NCBI GenBank assembly: GCA_965218625.1
Contig: CBDCLG010000009.1
Span: forward strand, 186,001 to 250,000
DNA length: 64,000 nucleotides
DNA from: Bin5 sp965218625
GTDB lineage: Bacteria; Chloroflexota; Anaerolineae; Caldilineales; Caldilineaceae
Direction: 5' to 3'
The position numbers and the translations under genes were made by a program. This document shows positions 16,690-26,275 of this stretch, piece by piece. Under the pieces are notes generated by a model that made no database searches, had not been told where the DNA came from, and saw only the letters and a list, made by a program, of their open reading frames with translations. Position 1 is the first letter of the stretch; each line of letters opens with the position of its first letter.

Positions 16690-16975
16690 AGGAACTGCCA
16701 GATATGGTGAGTTGCCGCGCGCCCGCGTGGAGGGCGACGGGAACGGTCCGGTTAGAGACAAGGAAAGCGGCAGCGGCATGTCGGCGCCGGCTGCCTGCTC
16801 AATTGTACTGTGCTTCCGACAACAAGGCAAAATTGACCACGATTCATGCCGTCGTCATAATTGACTAGGCATTGATTGCACACGATCGCCCCTCGGCGGC
16901 GATTTCCCGGGTTGAAATTGGGGATTTTCGAAACGATATCAGGCGCACATCCGTATAGATTCATGAGGCGGTGCA
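16690..16975. other. divergent intergenic region with a small hairpin
   Basis: This gap separates thrC (minus) from the ABC exporter (plus) and should carry both promoters. The only clear structure is ATCGCC-CCTCGGC-GGCGAT at 16885-16903, a 6-bp stem with a 7-nt loop followed by TTTCCC. I cannot place a convincing -35/-10 pair. Confidence 0.4.
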
Positions 16976-17977
16976 ATGGAAGCGATCGTTGAGGCGCAAA
17001 ACCTGCGTAAGACCTATAAGCGCGCTGACGGCTCCAGCATTGAGGCGGTCAAAGGCGTGGACCTGTCGATTCGGCGGGGCGAGATCTTCAGCCTTCTCGG
17101 GCCGAACGGCGCGGGCAAGACGACGACGATCTCGATGATCAGCGGGCTGGTATCGCCGACGGAGGGGGATGCCGTCATCGGGGGACACTCGATCACGAAG
17201 CAGCCGATGGCGGCCAAGCGGCTGATGGGCTTCGTGCCGCAAGAGATTGCGCTCTATCCGGATCTCAGCGCGCGCCAGAACCTGCTTTTCTTCGGCAGAA
17301 TGTACGGGATGGGCGGCAAGACGCTCAGCCGCCGCGTCGACGAGTTGCTGGCGTTCATGGAGCTGCACGAAAGGCGGAACGATCGCGTTGACACCTTTTC
17401 GGGTGGCATGAAACGCCGCGTCAACATCGCTGCCGGACTTCTGCACAAGCCGCAGCTGATCTACATGGACGAACCGACGGTCGGCATCGACCCGCAGAGC
17501 CGGCGCCGCATCCTGGACACGGTCAAGCAGCTGCGGGACGAAGATGGCATGACGGTGCTCTATACGACGCACCTGATGGAGGAGGCGCAGGAGCTGAGCG
17601 ACCGCGTGGGCATCATGGACCACGGCGAGATTATCGCCATGGGCACGCAATTGGAGTTGACGGAGCAGGTGGGCGAGGAGGACCGGTTGGAGTTCGCGGT
17701 CGCAGGTGAGGTTGCGGATGGGACGCCGGCGCGCATTAAACATGAGGTTGCCGGGGTCACTCGGGTTCTCTGCGATACACACGGGCCGGCCGGCGACGGG
17801 TCCGGCGAGTCTGCATCTGCGCGTCTGACCGTCTTCGCCGAGAGAGGCCGCACTGCGCTCCCTCTCATCATACAGGCGCTCCATTCCGCCGGACTGGAAG
17901 TCCAGTCGGTGGCTGTGCGCGAGCCGGACCTCGAAGCGGTCTTCCTGGCGCTGACGGGGCGCGAGCTGCGGGACTAG
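16976..17977 (+). CDS. ABC-2-type exporter ATP-binding protein
   Basis: A 333-residue ABC ATPase: Walker A GPNGAGKTT near residue 46, Q-loop VPQEIALYPDLS, signature FSGGMKRRV, Walker B LIYMDEPTVGIDPQ and the H-switch TTHLMEEA. The C-terminal 100 residues form the extra domain typical of DrrA/NatA-type exporters. The two permease genes follow on the same strand, making a complete three-gene exporter. Substrate unknown; drug, lipid, sodium or peptide export are the usual options. Confidence 0.9.
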   Translation: MEAIVEAQNLRKTYKRADGSSIEAVKGVDLSIRRGEIFSLLGPNGAGKTTTISMISGLVSPTEGDAVIGGHSITKQPMAAKRLMGFVPQEIALYPDLSARQNLLFFGRMYGMGGKTLSRRVDELLAFMELHERRNDRVDTFSGGMKRRVNIAAGLLHKPQLIYMDEPTVGIDPQSRRRILDTVKQLRDEDGMTVLYTTHLMEEAQELSDRVGIMDHGEIIAMGTQLELTEQVGEEDRLEFAVAGEVADGTPARIKHEVAGVTRVLCDTHGPAGDGSGESASARLTVFAERGRTALPLIIQALHSAGLEVQSVAVREPDLEAVFLALTGRELRD

Positions 17978-17993
17978 ATCCCGAATTTTTGCA

Positions 17994-18010
17994 CCTCTGA
18001 CGCTCAGAGG
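17994..18010 (+). other. perfect hairpin between exporter ATPase and permease
   Basis: CCTCTGA-CGC-TCAGAGG forms a 7-bp stem with a 3-nt loop. Eight bases later comes ATTTTT. It lies in the 73-bp gap before the permease start and could be a weak attenuator. The T-run is too distant for a classical terminator. Confidence 0.4.
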
Positions 18011-18050
18011 GCGGACAATTTTTCCTGCCGAGTCTCCATTCTCCTGATTG

Positions 18051-19673
18051 ATGCGCAAGATCCTCGCAATTGCCGGCAAAGAACTGTACATCTTCTTTCG
18101 CGATCGAAATCTGCTCCTGCTCTCGTTTGCAACGCCGCTGGTGCTGTCGACGATCATCGGGCTTGCGTTCGGGGGCGTCGGCGGCGGTTCGAACAGCCCT
18201 GATTTCGCAGAGATCGCGGTGGCGGTGGTCAATCTGGACGAAGGCGTCGACGTTCAGGAACTGTTGGGTCTGCCCGACCAGTTCACTGATGCCAGTTCGT
18301 TGCCGTTTGATCCCGCAGATGTCGCGCTCCCGTTTGGGGGTTCTCAGGTCACGCTGGACGCGTTGTTGGAGAGCGGTTCTGCGCTCAATTTCGGCGATCA
18401 GGTCGCCGGAATTCTCCTCTCCCAGCCGCTTGGGAACGCCGACGCGCCGGGCGGCGCAGGATTGGATTTTGGTGAACTCGAATGCCGATTGCTGGACAAC
18501 GGTGAAGGGGAGGAGGCCTCGACCTTCGCCGCCGGGGGTTCGCTGGACGACCTGCTCGCCGCTTCGCCGCTTGAAGACGCCGACCTGGCGCGCGCCGGGG
18601 TCGACAGCGGCGAGTACGCGGCCGCGGTGATCATTCCGCCCGATTTCAGCAGAGCGATGATCCCCCGGTTCGTCCTGGACGGTGAGGGGAGGGTCCGCGC
18701 CGATCTGGGCGATCCAGCCGGGACGGTGGAGGTCTACGGCAACAACGGACGCCCGGTCTCGGCGCGCATCGTTCAAAGCATCGCGGCGGGGATCGTCAAT
18801 CAGTTTGTGCGTGTGAGCGTCGCGCTGGGCGCCACGCTGGAAACGTCGGCCAATGTCGTTCTTGACAGTTTCGACCTCAGCCTGGTTGACCTCAGCGCAG
18901 TTGACGTCGGCAATTTGAACCTGGGCGCTGTCGACCTTCCGGCGGCGCTGGCCTCGCTGCAGGGCCTTGATGCGTCGGTCCTGGAGCCCTTGTTATGTTT
19001 TATCACGCCAGGCGCGAGCAATATCAGCGTCAGCCGGCAGCCGCTGGATGTGCTGCAGCAGGGGCCGACGTTTGCGCGGCTCATCGTCCCGATCGGGGCG
19101 TCGCAGGCGGTCTTTTTCGCTCTCTTCACGGGCGTATTCGGCATGAACTCGATCTACGAGGAGCGCCGCTACTGGACGCTGCAGAGGATGATTGTTTCGC
19201 CGACGCCGCGGTTCTATCTGCTGGTAGGCAAGGTGCTGGGGAACCTTGTGGCGGTTCTGCTGCAGATTCTGATCCTGCTGGCCGCGCTGACCGTGGTGGC
19301 GTCGATCGTAGTCGGCGCGCCGGCGATGATTTGGGGCCCGAATGCGGCGGCAATTCTCGCAGTGGCGCTGGCGCTGGCGCTGTGTGTATCGGGCGTGGGC
19401 GTTTTTCTGGTCGGGCTGGCGCGGACGCCAGAGCAGGTCACGCTGTTCGGGCCGCTGATCAACATTGGGCTTGCCGTCGTGGGGGGAGCGTTCGGTTTCG
19501 CGTTGCCGGCACAGGCGGCCCAGTTCTCGCTGATATTCTGGGGCGTGGACGCATTTACGAAGCTGGCCAGCGCGCAGACGGACATCGCGCTCAATCTGCT
19601 GGTGCTGTTCGCGCAGGGTCTCGTTCTGTTCCTTGTGGGAATGTGGCTGTTCAAGCGGAGGCTGGACCTGTAA
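18051..19673 (+). CDS. ABC-2-type exporter permease 1
   Basis: A 540-residue membrane protein from ATG 18051 (a TTG lies directly before it). One N-terminal helix around residues 22-42 is followed by a large extracytoplasmic domain of about 300 residues. Five or six helices then lie in the last 200 residues (VFFALFTGVFGMNSIYEERR, then the GKVLGNLVAVLLQILILLAA segment). ERRYWTLQRMIVSPTPR is the typical ABC-2 coupling region. It pairs with the following permease and the preceding ATPase. The big external loop resembles YhgE/DrrB-like exporters. Confidence 0.85.
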   Translation: MRKILAIAGKELYIFFRDRNLLLLSFATPLVLSTIIGLAFGGVGGGSNSPDFAEIAVAVVNLDEGVDVQELLGLPDQFTDASSLPFDPADVALPFGGSQVTLDALLESGSALNFGDQVAGILLSQPLGNADAPGGAGLDFGELECRLLDNGEGEEASTFAAGGSLDDLLAASPLEDADLARAGVDSGEYAAAVIIPPDFSRAMIPRFVLDGEGRVRADLGDPAGTVEVYGNNGRPVSARIVQSIAAGIVNQFVRVSVALGATLETSANVVLDSFDLSLVDLSAVDVGNLNLGAVDLPAALASLQGLDASVLEPLLCFITPGASNISVSRQPLDVLQQGPTFARLIVPIGASQAVFFALFTGVFGMNSIYEERRYWTLQRMIVSPTPRFYLLVGKVLGNLVAVLLQILILLAALTVVASIVVGAPAMIWGPNAAAILAVALALALCVSGVGVFLVGLARTPEQVTLFGPLINIGLAVVGGAFGFALPAQAAQFSLIFWGVDAFTKLASAQTDIALNLLVLFAQGLVLFLVGMWLFKRRLDL

Positions 19674-19749
19674 CGTTATCCTGGCGGTTGTTGCCCAGCC
19701 ATTTGCGCTTGTTTTTCGAAACTGGCGATAGTTCCAACTGCTGCTGACA

Positions 19750-21018
19750 ATGCGACCGATTCTGACGATTGTATTGAACGACCTGCGAATCTTTTTTTCG
19801 CAACGGGGCAATCTGGTTGGCCTGCTGGTGATTCCCGTCCTGCTTACGGTGGTCATTGGCTGGAGCCTGGGGCAATTTGTAGGTGGAGGGCAGTTGCGCC
19901 TGCGCGTCGACCTTATCGACCTGGACGAGTCCGACATGTCGGCCCGACTGATCGACGAGCTGCGTGCGGCCAACGATGCTCTCGTGCTGTGCCCGCCGGA
20001 CAATGACGCCGACGACTTTTGCGGGTTGGACGGCGAAGCGCTGGACCTTGAACGCGCCATCGAACGGGCGCGTGCGGGCAGAACTGACGCGCTGATCGTC
20101 GTCCCGGCTGGCTACGCGGTCGCGCTAGAGACGTTCCAGCCAGCCGGTATCGACTACTATTCGTTGTCGGACCCGCTACAGCCGGACGCAGTTCTGCAGA
20201 GCCTGGAGGCAGTGCTGCAACGCGTCAACGGCGCGTCGATGACGGCCGGCGTGGCGGGGGCACTGCTGGACAACGTGATCGCCGGGCTCGATCTGCCCGC
20301 CATCGACGAGACAGTGCGGACGGGGTTTCTGGACCAACTGTTCCGAAATGCGGAGCAGAAGCTGATCGAGATGCCGGCGCCGGTACGTTTCGAGACCGGG
20401 AGGGGGGAGGCGGGCGGCGATGCCTCCGACAACGGGTTCAACCAGTCGGCGCCGGGGATGGGGTCGCTGTACGTCATGTTTACGGTGCTGGGCGGGATGG
20501 CGATCCTGCTGCGCGAGCGGCGTCAGTGGACGTTGCAACGTCTGATGGCGCTGCCGCTCTCACGGGCGCAGATCCTCGGCAGCAAGATTGTGGTCTACTT
20601 TGTGCTGGGCATGATCCAATATATGATCGTGTTTGTTGTCGGCGGTGTCGCGGGGATGGACTTCGGGGATGATGCGCTGGCGCTGCTGGCGGTCATGGCG
20701 GCCTTTGTTCTGTGCATCACCGCGTTGACGTTCGCGCTCGCTCCGTGGATCCGAAGCGAGGGTCAGGCCAGGGGCTTTGTTCTGCTGTTGTCGCTGTCGC
20801 TTGCACCGCTGGGCGGGGCGTGGTGGCCGCTGGAGATTGTGCCCGACTTCATGCGGACGCTCGGGCATCTGTCGCCCGTCGCCTGGGCGATGGACGGCTT
20901 CCAAGATCTGATCTGGTACAGCGGCGGCTTCGCCGATGTCCTGCCGGAGGTCGGCGTGCTGCTGGCGGCGGCCGCTGTTCTGTTCGTGGTTGGGATTCGA
21001 GGATTCAGGTATGAATGA
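19750..21018 (+). CDS. ABC-2-type exporter permease 2
   Basis: A 422-residue ABC-2 permease with the same plan as the previous gene. It has an N-terminal helix (GNLVGLLVIPVLLTVVIGWS), an external domain to about residue 235, then six helices with RERRQWTLQRLMALPLSRAQ as the coupling motif and LSLSLAPLGGAWWPLEIVPD near the end. It probably forms a heterodimer with permease 1. Its stop overlaps the ATG of the purM frame by 4 bp. Confidence 0.85.
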   Translation: MRPILTIVLNDLRIFFSQRGNLVGLLVIPVLLTVVIGWSLGQFVGGGQLRLRVDLIDLDESDMSARLIDELRAANDALVLCPPDNDADDFCGLDGEALDLERAIERARAGRTDALIVVPAGYAVALETFQPAGIDYYSLSDPLQPDAVLQSLEAVLQRVNGASMTAGVAGALLDNVIAGLDLPAIDETVRTGFLDQLFRNAEQKLIEMPAPVRFETGRGEAGGDASDNGFNQSAPGMGSLYVMFTVLGGMAILLRERRQWTLQRLMALPLSRAQILGSKIVVYFVLGMIQYMIVFVVGGVAGMDFGDDALALLAVMAAFVLCITALTFALAPWIRSEGQARGFVLLLSLSLAPLGGAWWPLEIVPDFMRTLGHLSPVAWAMDGFQDLIWYSGGFADVLPEVGVLLAAAAVLFVVGIRGFRYE

Positions 21019-22139
21019 CAGGGAACGTCCCACATTCGAGGTCATTTCGATTTGCAATGTCTTCATCTGAGCAGGGCGCTAAGTTGCCGTCTGGCGAAAC
21101 CAGCCCAGTTGGCCGCGCTGGAGGCCGGTACGCGGCAGCGGGAGTGGACATAGAGGCCGGCTGCCGAGCGGTCGAGTTGATGCGGGAGGCGGTGCGGGAA
21201 ACGCAAACGGCCAATGTGCTGACCGAGGTGGGCAGCTTCGGCGGCGTATTCGCGCTAGCGGACCTTCCGCTGCAGCCGCTGTTGGTGGCTTCGACGGACG
21301 GCATAGGCACGAAGGTCAAACTGGCAGCGGATCACGGTCGCTGGAAGATCATTGGCGCGGACATGGTCAATCACTGCATCAACGACATCCTGGTGCATGG
21401 CGCGCGCCCCCTCTTGTTTCTTGACTATATCGCGGTTGACAAAGTTGTGCCCGAAAATGTTGCCGCGATTGTGGCGGGGGCGGCGGAGGCTTGCCGAGAT
21501 GCCGGATGCGCACTGCTGGGGGGCGAAACGGCCGAGATGCCGGATGTTTACACGCCCGGCTCGTGCGATGTGGCGGGCACGATCGTTGGCCTGGTTGACC
21601 GGCAGGCGCTGCTGCCGCGGCGGCAGGCGATGCGGCCCGGCGATCTGCTCATCGGGCTGCCGAGCAGCGGCCCCCATACGAACGGCTATTCGCTCATCCG
21701 CCGCGTCGTCGAGGGCAGGGATCTGCAGATGCTCCTGGAGGACGGGCAGCCGCTGCTCGACTCGCTGCTTGCACCCCATCGTTCCTACCTGCCGGCCGTG
21801 CGCGATCTTGAGGGGGCTGAAATCGATGTCAAGGGGCTTGCGCATGTCACTGGCGGCGGCCTGGTGGACAACCTGCCCCGGATCCTGCCTTCGGGCTTGC
21901 GCGCACAGATTGATTGCCGGAGCTGGGAGCCTCCGGCAATATTCCGCCGTTTGCTGGCGTGGAGCGGGATGGATGGCGACGAGGCTTACCGGGTCTTCAA
22001 CATGGGAATCGGGATGGTCGCGGTCATGGCCGCGGAAGAGGCGAGCCGTGCTCAGAGCTTACTGCCCGGCGCTGTTGTAATCGGTTCGTTAGCCCTCGGC
22101 GATGGGTCCGAATCTGACGTAGTGCTGGATGGCTTTTAG
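21015..22139 (+). CDS. purM: phosphoribosylformylglycinamidine cyclo-ligase (AIR synthase)
   Basis: PurM makes aminoimidazole ribotide, step 5 of purine synthesis. The signatures are GGRYAAAGVDIEAG, LVASTDGIGTKVKLA (ATP/substrate loop), DMVNHCINDILVHGA, GGETAEMPDVYTPGSCDVAG and GLPSSGPHTNGYSLIRR. From ATG 21015, which overlaps the permease stop, it has 374 residues; ATG 21057 gives 360 and is nearer the usual length. No other purine gene is nearby, so its place behind an exporter looks incidental. The catalytic motifs are intact. Confidence 0.9.
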   Translation: MTGNVPHSRSFRFAMSSSEQGAKLPSGETSPVGRAGGRYAAAGVDIEAGCRAVELMREAVRETQTANVLTEVGSFGGVFALADLPLQPLLVASTDGIGTKVKLAADHGRWKIIGADMVNHCINDILVHGARPLLFLDYIAVDKVVPENVAAIVAGAAEACRDAGCALLGGETAEMPDVYTPGSCDVAGTIVGLVDRQALLPRRQAMRPGDLLIGLPSSGPHTNGYSLIRRVVEGRDLQMLLEDGQPLLDSLLAPHRSYLPAVRDLEGAEIDVKGLAHVTGGGLVDNLPRILPSGLRAQIDCRSWEPPAIFRRLLAWSGMDGDEAYRVFNMGIGMVAVMAAEEASRAQSLLPGAVVIGSLALGDGSESDVVLDGF

Positions 22140-22238
22140 AAGTGACGAGCTGCCTCTGCTCCATTCTGGTGGGGCATGAAGAGCAGAAAACAGTTCGAGA
22201 CATCGGAAGCCGCCTACATGGCAGCAGAAGGAGACCGC

Positions 22239-23021
22239 ATGACTACGGAACTCGTCCAACTTTCCCTCGATGGTCCGATCGCCACACTCGTTCTCAATCG
22301 CGCCGACAAGCTAAACGCGCTGAACTCGGAGATGCTGACGGCGCTGGAAGGGTACGCGGACGCTTTGGACCGCAACCAAGAGATTCGCGTCGTCTTGATC
22401 ACGGGCACGGGCAGGGCCTTCTGCGTCGGCGCGGACATTTTTGAGTGGAGCGATCTGACGCCGCTGGAGATGGGGCGGCGCTGGATTCGCGACGGGCTAC
22501 GCATTTTCGATCGTTTCGCGCGGTTACCGCAACCGGTGGTGGCGGCGCTCAATGGTTACACATTTGGCGGTGGGCTGGAACTGGCGCTGGCGGCGGACCT
22601 GCGGCTGGCCGCGGCGGGTGCGCAGCTCTCGTTTCCGGAGGTAAAGCTAGGTGTGATCCCAGGGTGGGGCGGTACGCAGCGACTGGCGCAGCTGGTCGGG
22701 CCGAGCCGGGCCAAGCAGATGACATTCAGCGGCGAGAGTGTGGATGCGGATCAGGCGGAAGCGTGGGGTCTGGTGAACGAGGTAATTCCTGACGAGCAAC
22801 TGGCGCAACGCTCGCTTGAACTTGCCGAACTGGTTGCGGCCAACGGGCCAGTTGCGGTACAGATGACGAAGCAACTCATCGACGCGGCCGCGCCGGACAG
22901 GAGCGACGGCGGCGCGGTCCTGGAGAGCATTGCGGGCAGCTTGGCCTCCTACACTGCCGACGCGCAGGAAGGCGTAGCCGCCTTTCGTCAGCGCCGGACG
23001 CCGCGGTTCAGCGGGCGATGA
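22239..23021 (+). CDS. enoyl-CoA hydratase/isomerase family protein
   Basis: A 260-residue crotonase-fold protein from ATG 22239, which has GAAGGAG at ideal spacing; upstream in-frame codons are not needed. The oxyanion-hole segment is AFCVGADIFEW. The two catalytic glutamates of true hydratases are at GGGLELALAADLR and SFPEVKLGVIPGWGGTQRL. It hydrates 2-enoyl-CoA in fatty-acid or amino-acid degradation. With no beta-oxidation neighbours, the specific pathway is open. Confidence 0.85.
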   Translation: MTTELVQLSLDGPIATLVLNRADKLNALNSEMLTALEGYADALDRNQEIRVVLITGTGRAFCVGADIFEWSDLTPLEMGRRWIRDGLRIFDRFARLPQPVVAALNGYTFGGGLELALAADLRLAAAGAQLSFPEVKLGVIPGWGGTQRLAQLVGPSRAKQMTFSGESVDADQAEAWGLVNEVIPDEQLAQRSLELAELVAANGPVAVQMTKQLIDAAAPDRSDGGAVLESIAGSLASYTADAQEGVAAFRQRRTPRFSGR

Positions 23022-23063
23022 GACCTGGGGACCAGGCATCTTCGCGGCGTTCGCGCGGCGCTG

Positions 23064-23867
23064 TTAGTCCTGGATTCTCTCGCCGCAGCGGGGGCAGAAA
23101 GCGGGAGAACTCTTTTCCTCGCTCAACTCTTCCATGAAGCCGGAACCGAGGATGCCTGCCGGCAGCGCGAAGAGGCCGATGCCAACGATCGCGATCACGC
23201 CGGCCAAGAGGCGGCCGGCCGCGGTGACCGGAAAGACGTCGCCGTAGCCGACGGTCGTCAGGGTGATGATACTCCACCACATCGCTTTGGGAATGCTGGC
23301 GAACACTTCGGGCTGGGCTTCGTGTTCGGCGAAAAACATCAGCGAGGATGTCATTACCAGCAGCAGAAAAAGCACGGAAATAACTGCCAGAAGCTCGCCG
23401 CGTTTGGTCTGGACGACCCTGCCCAGCGTCTGCAGGCTGGAGAAGTAGCGGCTGAGGCGGACGATGCGCGCCAAAAGGCGCACGACGCGCAGGAAGCGCA
23501 GGTCAAGCCCGTGCAAGTTAACGAAAAAGACGAGGTATACGGGTAACACCGCCGAGAGGTCGATCAGCGCAAGCGGTGAAACGAGGTATCGCAGGCGACC
23601 CCTAATCGGATGCGCGTACTTCGGGTCTTCGGTGCAGGACCATAGCCGCAGCAGATACTCGACCGAGAAGACCCCCACCGAAATGAGTTCGAAAAGGTGG
23701 AAGGCGCGCGGCGAGATCTGAAACAGCTCTTCGACTGTGCCTGCGATCAACGCGACGACGTTGAGCGAGATCAGCGTGATGAGAAAGATGTCGAAGATCT
23801 CGCTCGCGCGGTTGCCCTCTTCGGCCTCTTCAATTATTTCGTAGACCGTTTTCTTCAGCGAAACCAT
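23064..23867 (-). CDS. voltage-gated-type potassium channel
   Basis: A 267-residue six-helix ion channel. S1-S3 are hydrophobic with acidic residues (IFLITLISLNVVALIAGTV; ISVGVFSVEYLLRLW). S4 carries regularly spaced arginines (RFLRVVRLLARIVRLSRYF). The pore has the K+ filter TTVGYGDVFP between S5 and S6 (GIGLFALPAGILGSGF). The C-terminus is short and ends CPRCGERIQD, a half zinc ribbon that may bind metal or dimerise. It would be a membrane K+ channel gated by potential. Its 3' end faces the enoyl-CoA hydratase gene. Confidence 0.9.
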   Translation of the reverse strand: MVSLKKTVYEIIEEAEEGNRASEIFDIFLITLISLNVVALIAGTVEELFQISPRAFHLFELISVGVFSVEYLLRLWSCTEDPKYAHPIRGRLRYLVSPLALIDLSAVLPVYLVFFVNLHGLDLRFLRVVRLLARIVRLSRYFSSLQTLGRVVQTKRGELLAVISVLFLLLVMTSSLMFFAEHEAQPEVFASIPKAMWWSIITLTTVGYGDVFPVTAAGRLLAGVIAIVGIGLFALPAGILGSGFMEELSEEKSSPAFCPRCGERIQD

Positions 23868-24000
23868 CAGACTGGGTTAAAGAGTGGCGCAAAATCCTTT
23901 TCAGTTTCAGTTCGTTGGCCGGGGTTCGGCGCGTCAACGAGCGCAATGGGGAGCTGAGGGGAGAGGAACGATTGGGAGCGGCGTTGCGATGTCTGCACTG

Positions 24001-24077
<77 letters not shown>

Positions 24078-24278
24078 GGGTGGGGCCGGCAACGTCGAAA
24101 TTGTGCCGGCTGAACCACCGCCGAGTATATCATCGTCGGCGTATTTTGTAAATCCTGGGCGATACAGCAAAATGATGCGGGAGTTGCAACCGCTTCGCAG
24201 ATTGGGCGGTAGCAGAACGGAATTCAGCGTGCCGTGGCGCACTCACAGGCCTGGCACATACACCGGCATACGCAGACA

Positions 24279-24509
24279 ATGGCCCGATCCCATCGCCGCA
24301 GCCGCTGGCTGTACCGTACCTTTTTCGTTCTGGTGATTGCCGCGGGACTCTACGGCTGGTTCTACGGGGCCGGAAACTGGCAGCCGGACGCATCAGCTCT
24401 TGAAATTGCCTCACTGACGGGCGGCGCAGACTGGATCGACCTCGTGGCCGGCATCCTGGAGGACGCCATTCAGATCTTTCAGGAGATCTCCAGCCAGCCC
24501 CGGCGCTGA
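24279..24509 (+). CDS. small single-helix membrane protein (putative)
   Basis: A possible 76-residue protein, MARSHRRSRWLYRTFFVLVI..., with a basic N-terminus, one membrane helix at about residues 13-30 and a mildly acidic amphipathic tail. A GTG 45 bp upstream would lengthen it. No clear ribosome site or homology is visible, but codon use and the positive-inside helix look natural. It ends 15 bp before the convergent lipoprotein gene. Confidence 0.4.
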   Translation: MARSHRRSRWLYRTFFVLVIAAGLYGWFYGAGNWQPDASALEIASLTGGADWIDLVAGILEDAIQIFQEISSQPRR

Positions 24510-24524
24510 GTTATCCCCACTTTC

Positions 24525-25913
24525 CTAACCCCCCTGTGCTGCGCGGCCCTCCGGCGTATGCATGCACAGCAGGCCATCTCTGGCGTTCAGAAAGCGGCAC
24601 AGCTCGATGTAGGCCGGCCGGAAACTTGGCGCTCCGCAACATGGGCTTGGCTCCATGATGCCCCACCAGTACTGCTCCTCATCCTGGGGAGCACCGTCGC
24701 TGAGCCACTCCAGATTGGGCATCGTGATCAGGCTCATGAGGCCGATCCATGGCTGCCAGTTTTCCTCGGCCCACGTGAAGGCCCGCTTGAGATATTCCGC
24801 CTGAACATCCATGTCGATGCCCGCGTCGGCTCCGTGCCACTTGTATTTGGGATTGACCGGGTCGGTTGTCCAACCGAACTCCAGCAGGACGATCTGTTTG
24901 TCAGCGTCGCCATGCCTTTCCATTATCGCGCGGACATCCTCCACGTGGCGAAAGCTGAAGAAACGATGCCCGCCGTAACTCGGGTCCGACTCTGCGACAT
25001 CGGGTTCCAGTTCCGGCGGAGCTGCAAAGCCCACACCGTGAACGCCTAGGGCGTCGAAAAAGCCGTCGCTGTCCCCCATCGCCTCGTACATGCGCTCATA
25101 GAAGATGACATCCGGCATCGCGCTTTCATTATCGTCGCCTGTCGGGGCCATGCCGGCGCTGATGACCAGAGCGTTCGGGTTTGCCTGTTTAATGGCATCG
25201 TAGGCTTTGCCGAGGAATAGGACATACTCAGCCGGGTTCGGACGTTTGTGGCCCCACTCGCGGCTCAGATTCGGTTCATTCCAGATCTGATAGGCCTGGA
25301 TGCAGCCTACCGCGCCGGGTTTGCAGCTGTAGCGGCTGGCGAGGGCGAAGATGTAGTCGGCGAAGTGGTCGGCGCTTTCGGGCGGCAGGCCGGCCCAAAA
25401 ATCTTTCTTTTGCGGATCGATCGAGACGCGGGCCAGTAGTTTGAGATTGGCGTCGTTTACTTGCTGCACTACGCGATCTGAGAAGGACCAGTCGAGGTGG
25501 CCCTTTCCGAACCCTTCAATCGTCTCCCAGGCAAAAGTCTGCTTGACCCAGTGAAATCCTGCTTCGCGTATCAGATTCAGGTCTCTACTCGCAACTTCGG
25601 GCCGCCACCAGAGGAATGCCTGTGTACCGAAGTCAGGGCTCTCCATCGTGGCCGGCAGGAATCCAACTTCAACGGGCTGTTCACTCTCGCTGGTTGGCGT
25701 AGGTGTTTCTGGCGTCTGGGGTGTAGGCGTTGCCGGTTCGGGCGTATCGGTGGCAGGCGGTGGAGCTGGCGTATCGGTTGGCGCCGCGTTTGATTCACCT
25801 GTCGGGGCGGGTGTCGCGGTTGGTTCTTCGTTGCCATCCCCACAGGAGGCCAGCGAAAAAAGGGTGAAGATAAGGATAGCGATGAGTGGGAGGCGTCGCA
25901 AGGTTTCCCTCAA
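24525..25913 (-). CDS. glycoside hydrolase-like lipoprotein (clan A TIM barrel)
   Basis: A 462-residue lipoprotein. The signal peptide ends in LASC, followed by a 70-residue Thr/Pro-rich linker, then a TIM barrel. The putative acid/base glutamate is in YQIWNEPNLSREW and the nucleophile glutamate in IVLLEFGWTTD, the pair expected of GH5/GH39-like enzymes. Aromatics that could line a cleft include QAFLWWRPE and EEQYWWGIMEP. It would act outside the membrane on a polysaccharide or glycoside. Substrate unknown; some such proteins are non-catalytic. Confidence 0.75.
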   Translation of the reverse strand: MRETLRRLPLIAILIFTLFSLASCGDGNEEPTATPAPTGESNAAPTDTPAPPPATDTPEPATPTPQTPETPTPTSESEQPVEVGFLPATMESPDFGTQAFLWWRPEVASRDLNLIREAGFHWVKQTFAWETIEGFGKGHLDWSFSDRVVQQVNDANLKLLARVSIDPQKKDFWAGLPPESADHFADYIFALASRYSCKPGAVGCIQAYQIWNEPNLSREWGHKRPNPAEYVLFLGKAYDAIKQANPNALVISAGMAPTGDDNESAMPDVIFYERMYEAMGDSDGFFDALGVHGVGFAAPPELEPDVAESDPSYGGHRFFSFRHVEDVRAIMERHGDADKQIVLLEFGWTTDPVNPKYKWHGADAGIDMDVQAEYLKRAFTWAEENWQPWIGLMSLITMPNLEWLSDGAPQDEEQYWWGIMEPSPCCGAPSFRPAYIELCRFLNARDGLLCMHTPEGRAAQGG

Positions 25914-26275
25914 GGCTCAGCAATTGTGGACAACAAACTGCTTGCGTGTCGATCAGGTAAGGGCTGTGAGTGCGACCGCGATAGGCCGAATCGTCCTGGC
26001 AAGTCACGCCGGACGTTTTCAGGTTCAGGCGCCCGCCGCGAAGGCAGCGTCTGACGCCTGCGTCCGGTCCAGCCGTTACTTTCCTTGCCCAAGCGGCATT
26101 CTTCCATTGTAAGTGAAAATAGACCTATCTGGAAATTCCGATCCGATTTCGTTTCACAACTATCTCTTCGACTTCTGCGGCAGCTTGGGGCGGGGCGAGG
26201 GAGGATGGGGAGACCTGTCGGGGAGATGAAAACAGCGCCGCGTGCCTCAAGCCCTTCGTCCCCATTTTTTTGCCG
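25914..26275. other. 362-bp intergenic stretch without a gene
   Basis: Between the moaB 3' end and the lipoprotein start, both on the minus strand. The lipoprotein promoter should lie near 25914-26000. I see no convincing ORF, palindrome or terminator. Confidence 0.4.

Noticed and set aside
23024..23036. CCTGG-GGA-CCAGG between the convergent hydratase and channel genes
   Set aside because: A 5-bp stem without a T-run on either strand is too weak to call a terminator.
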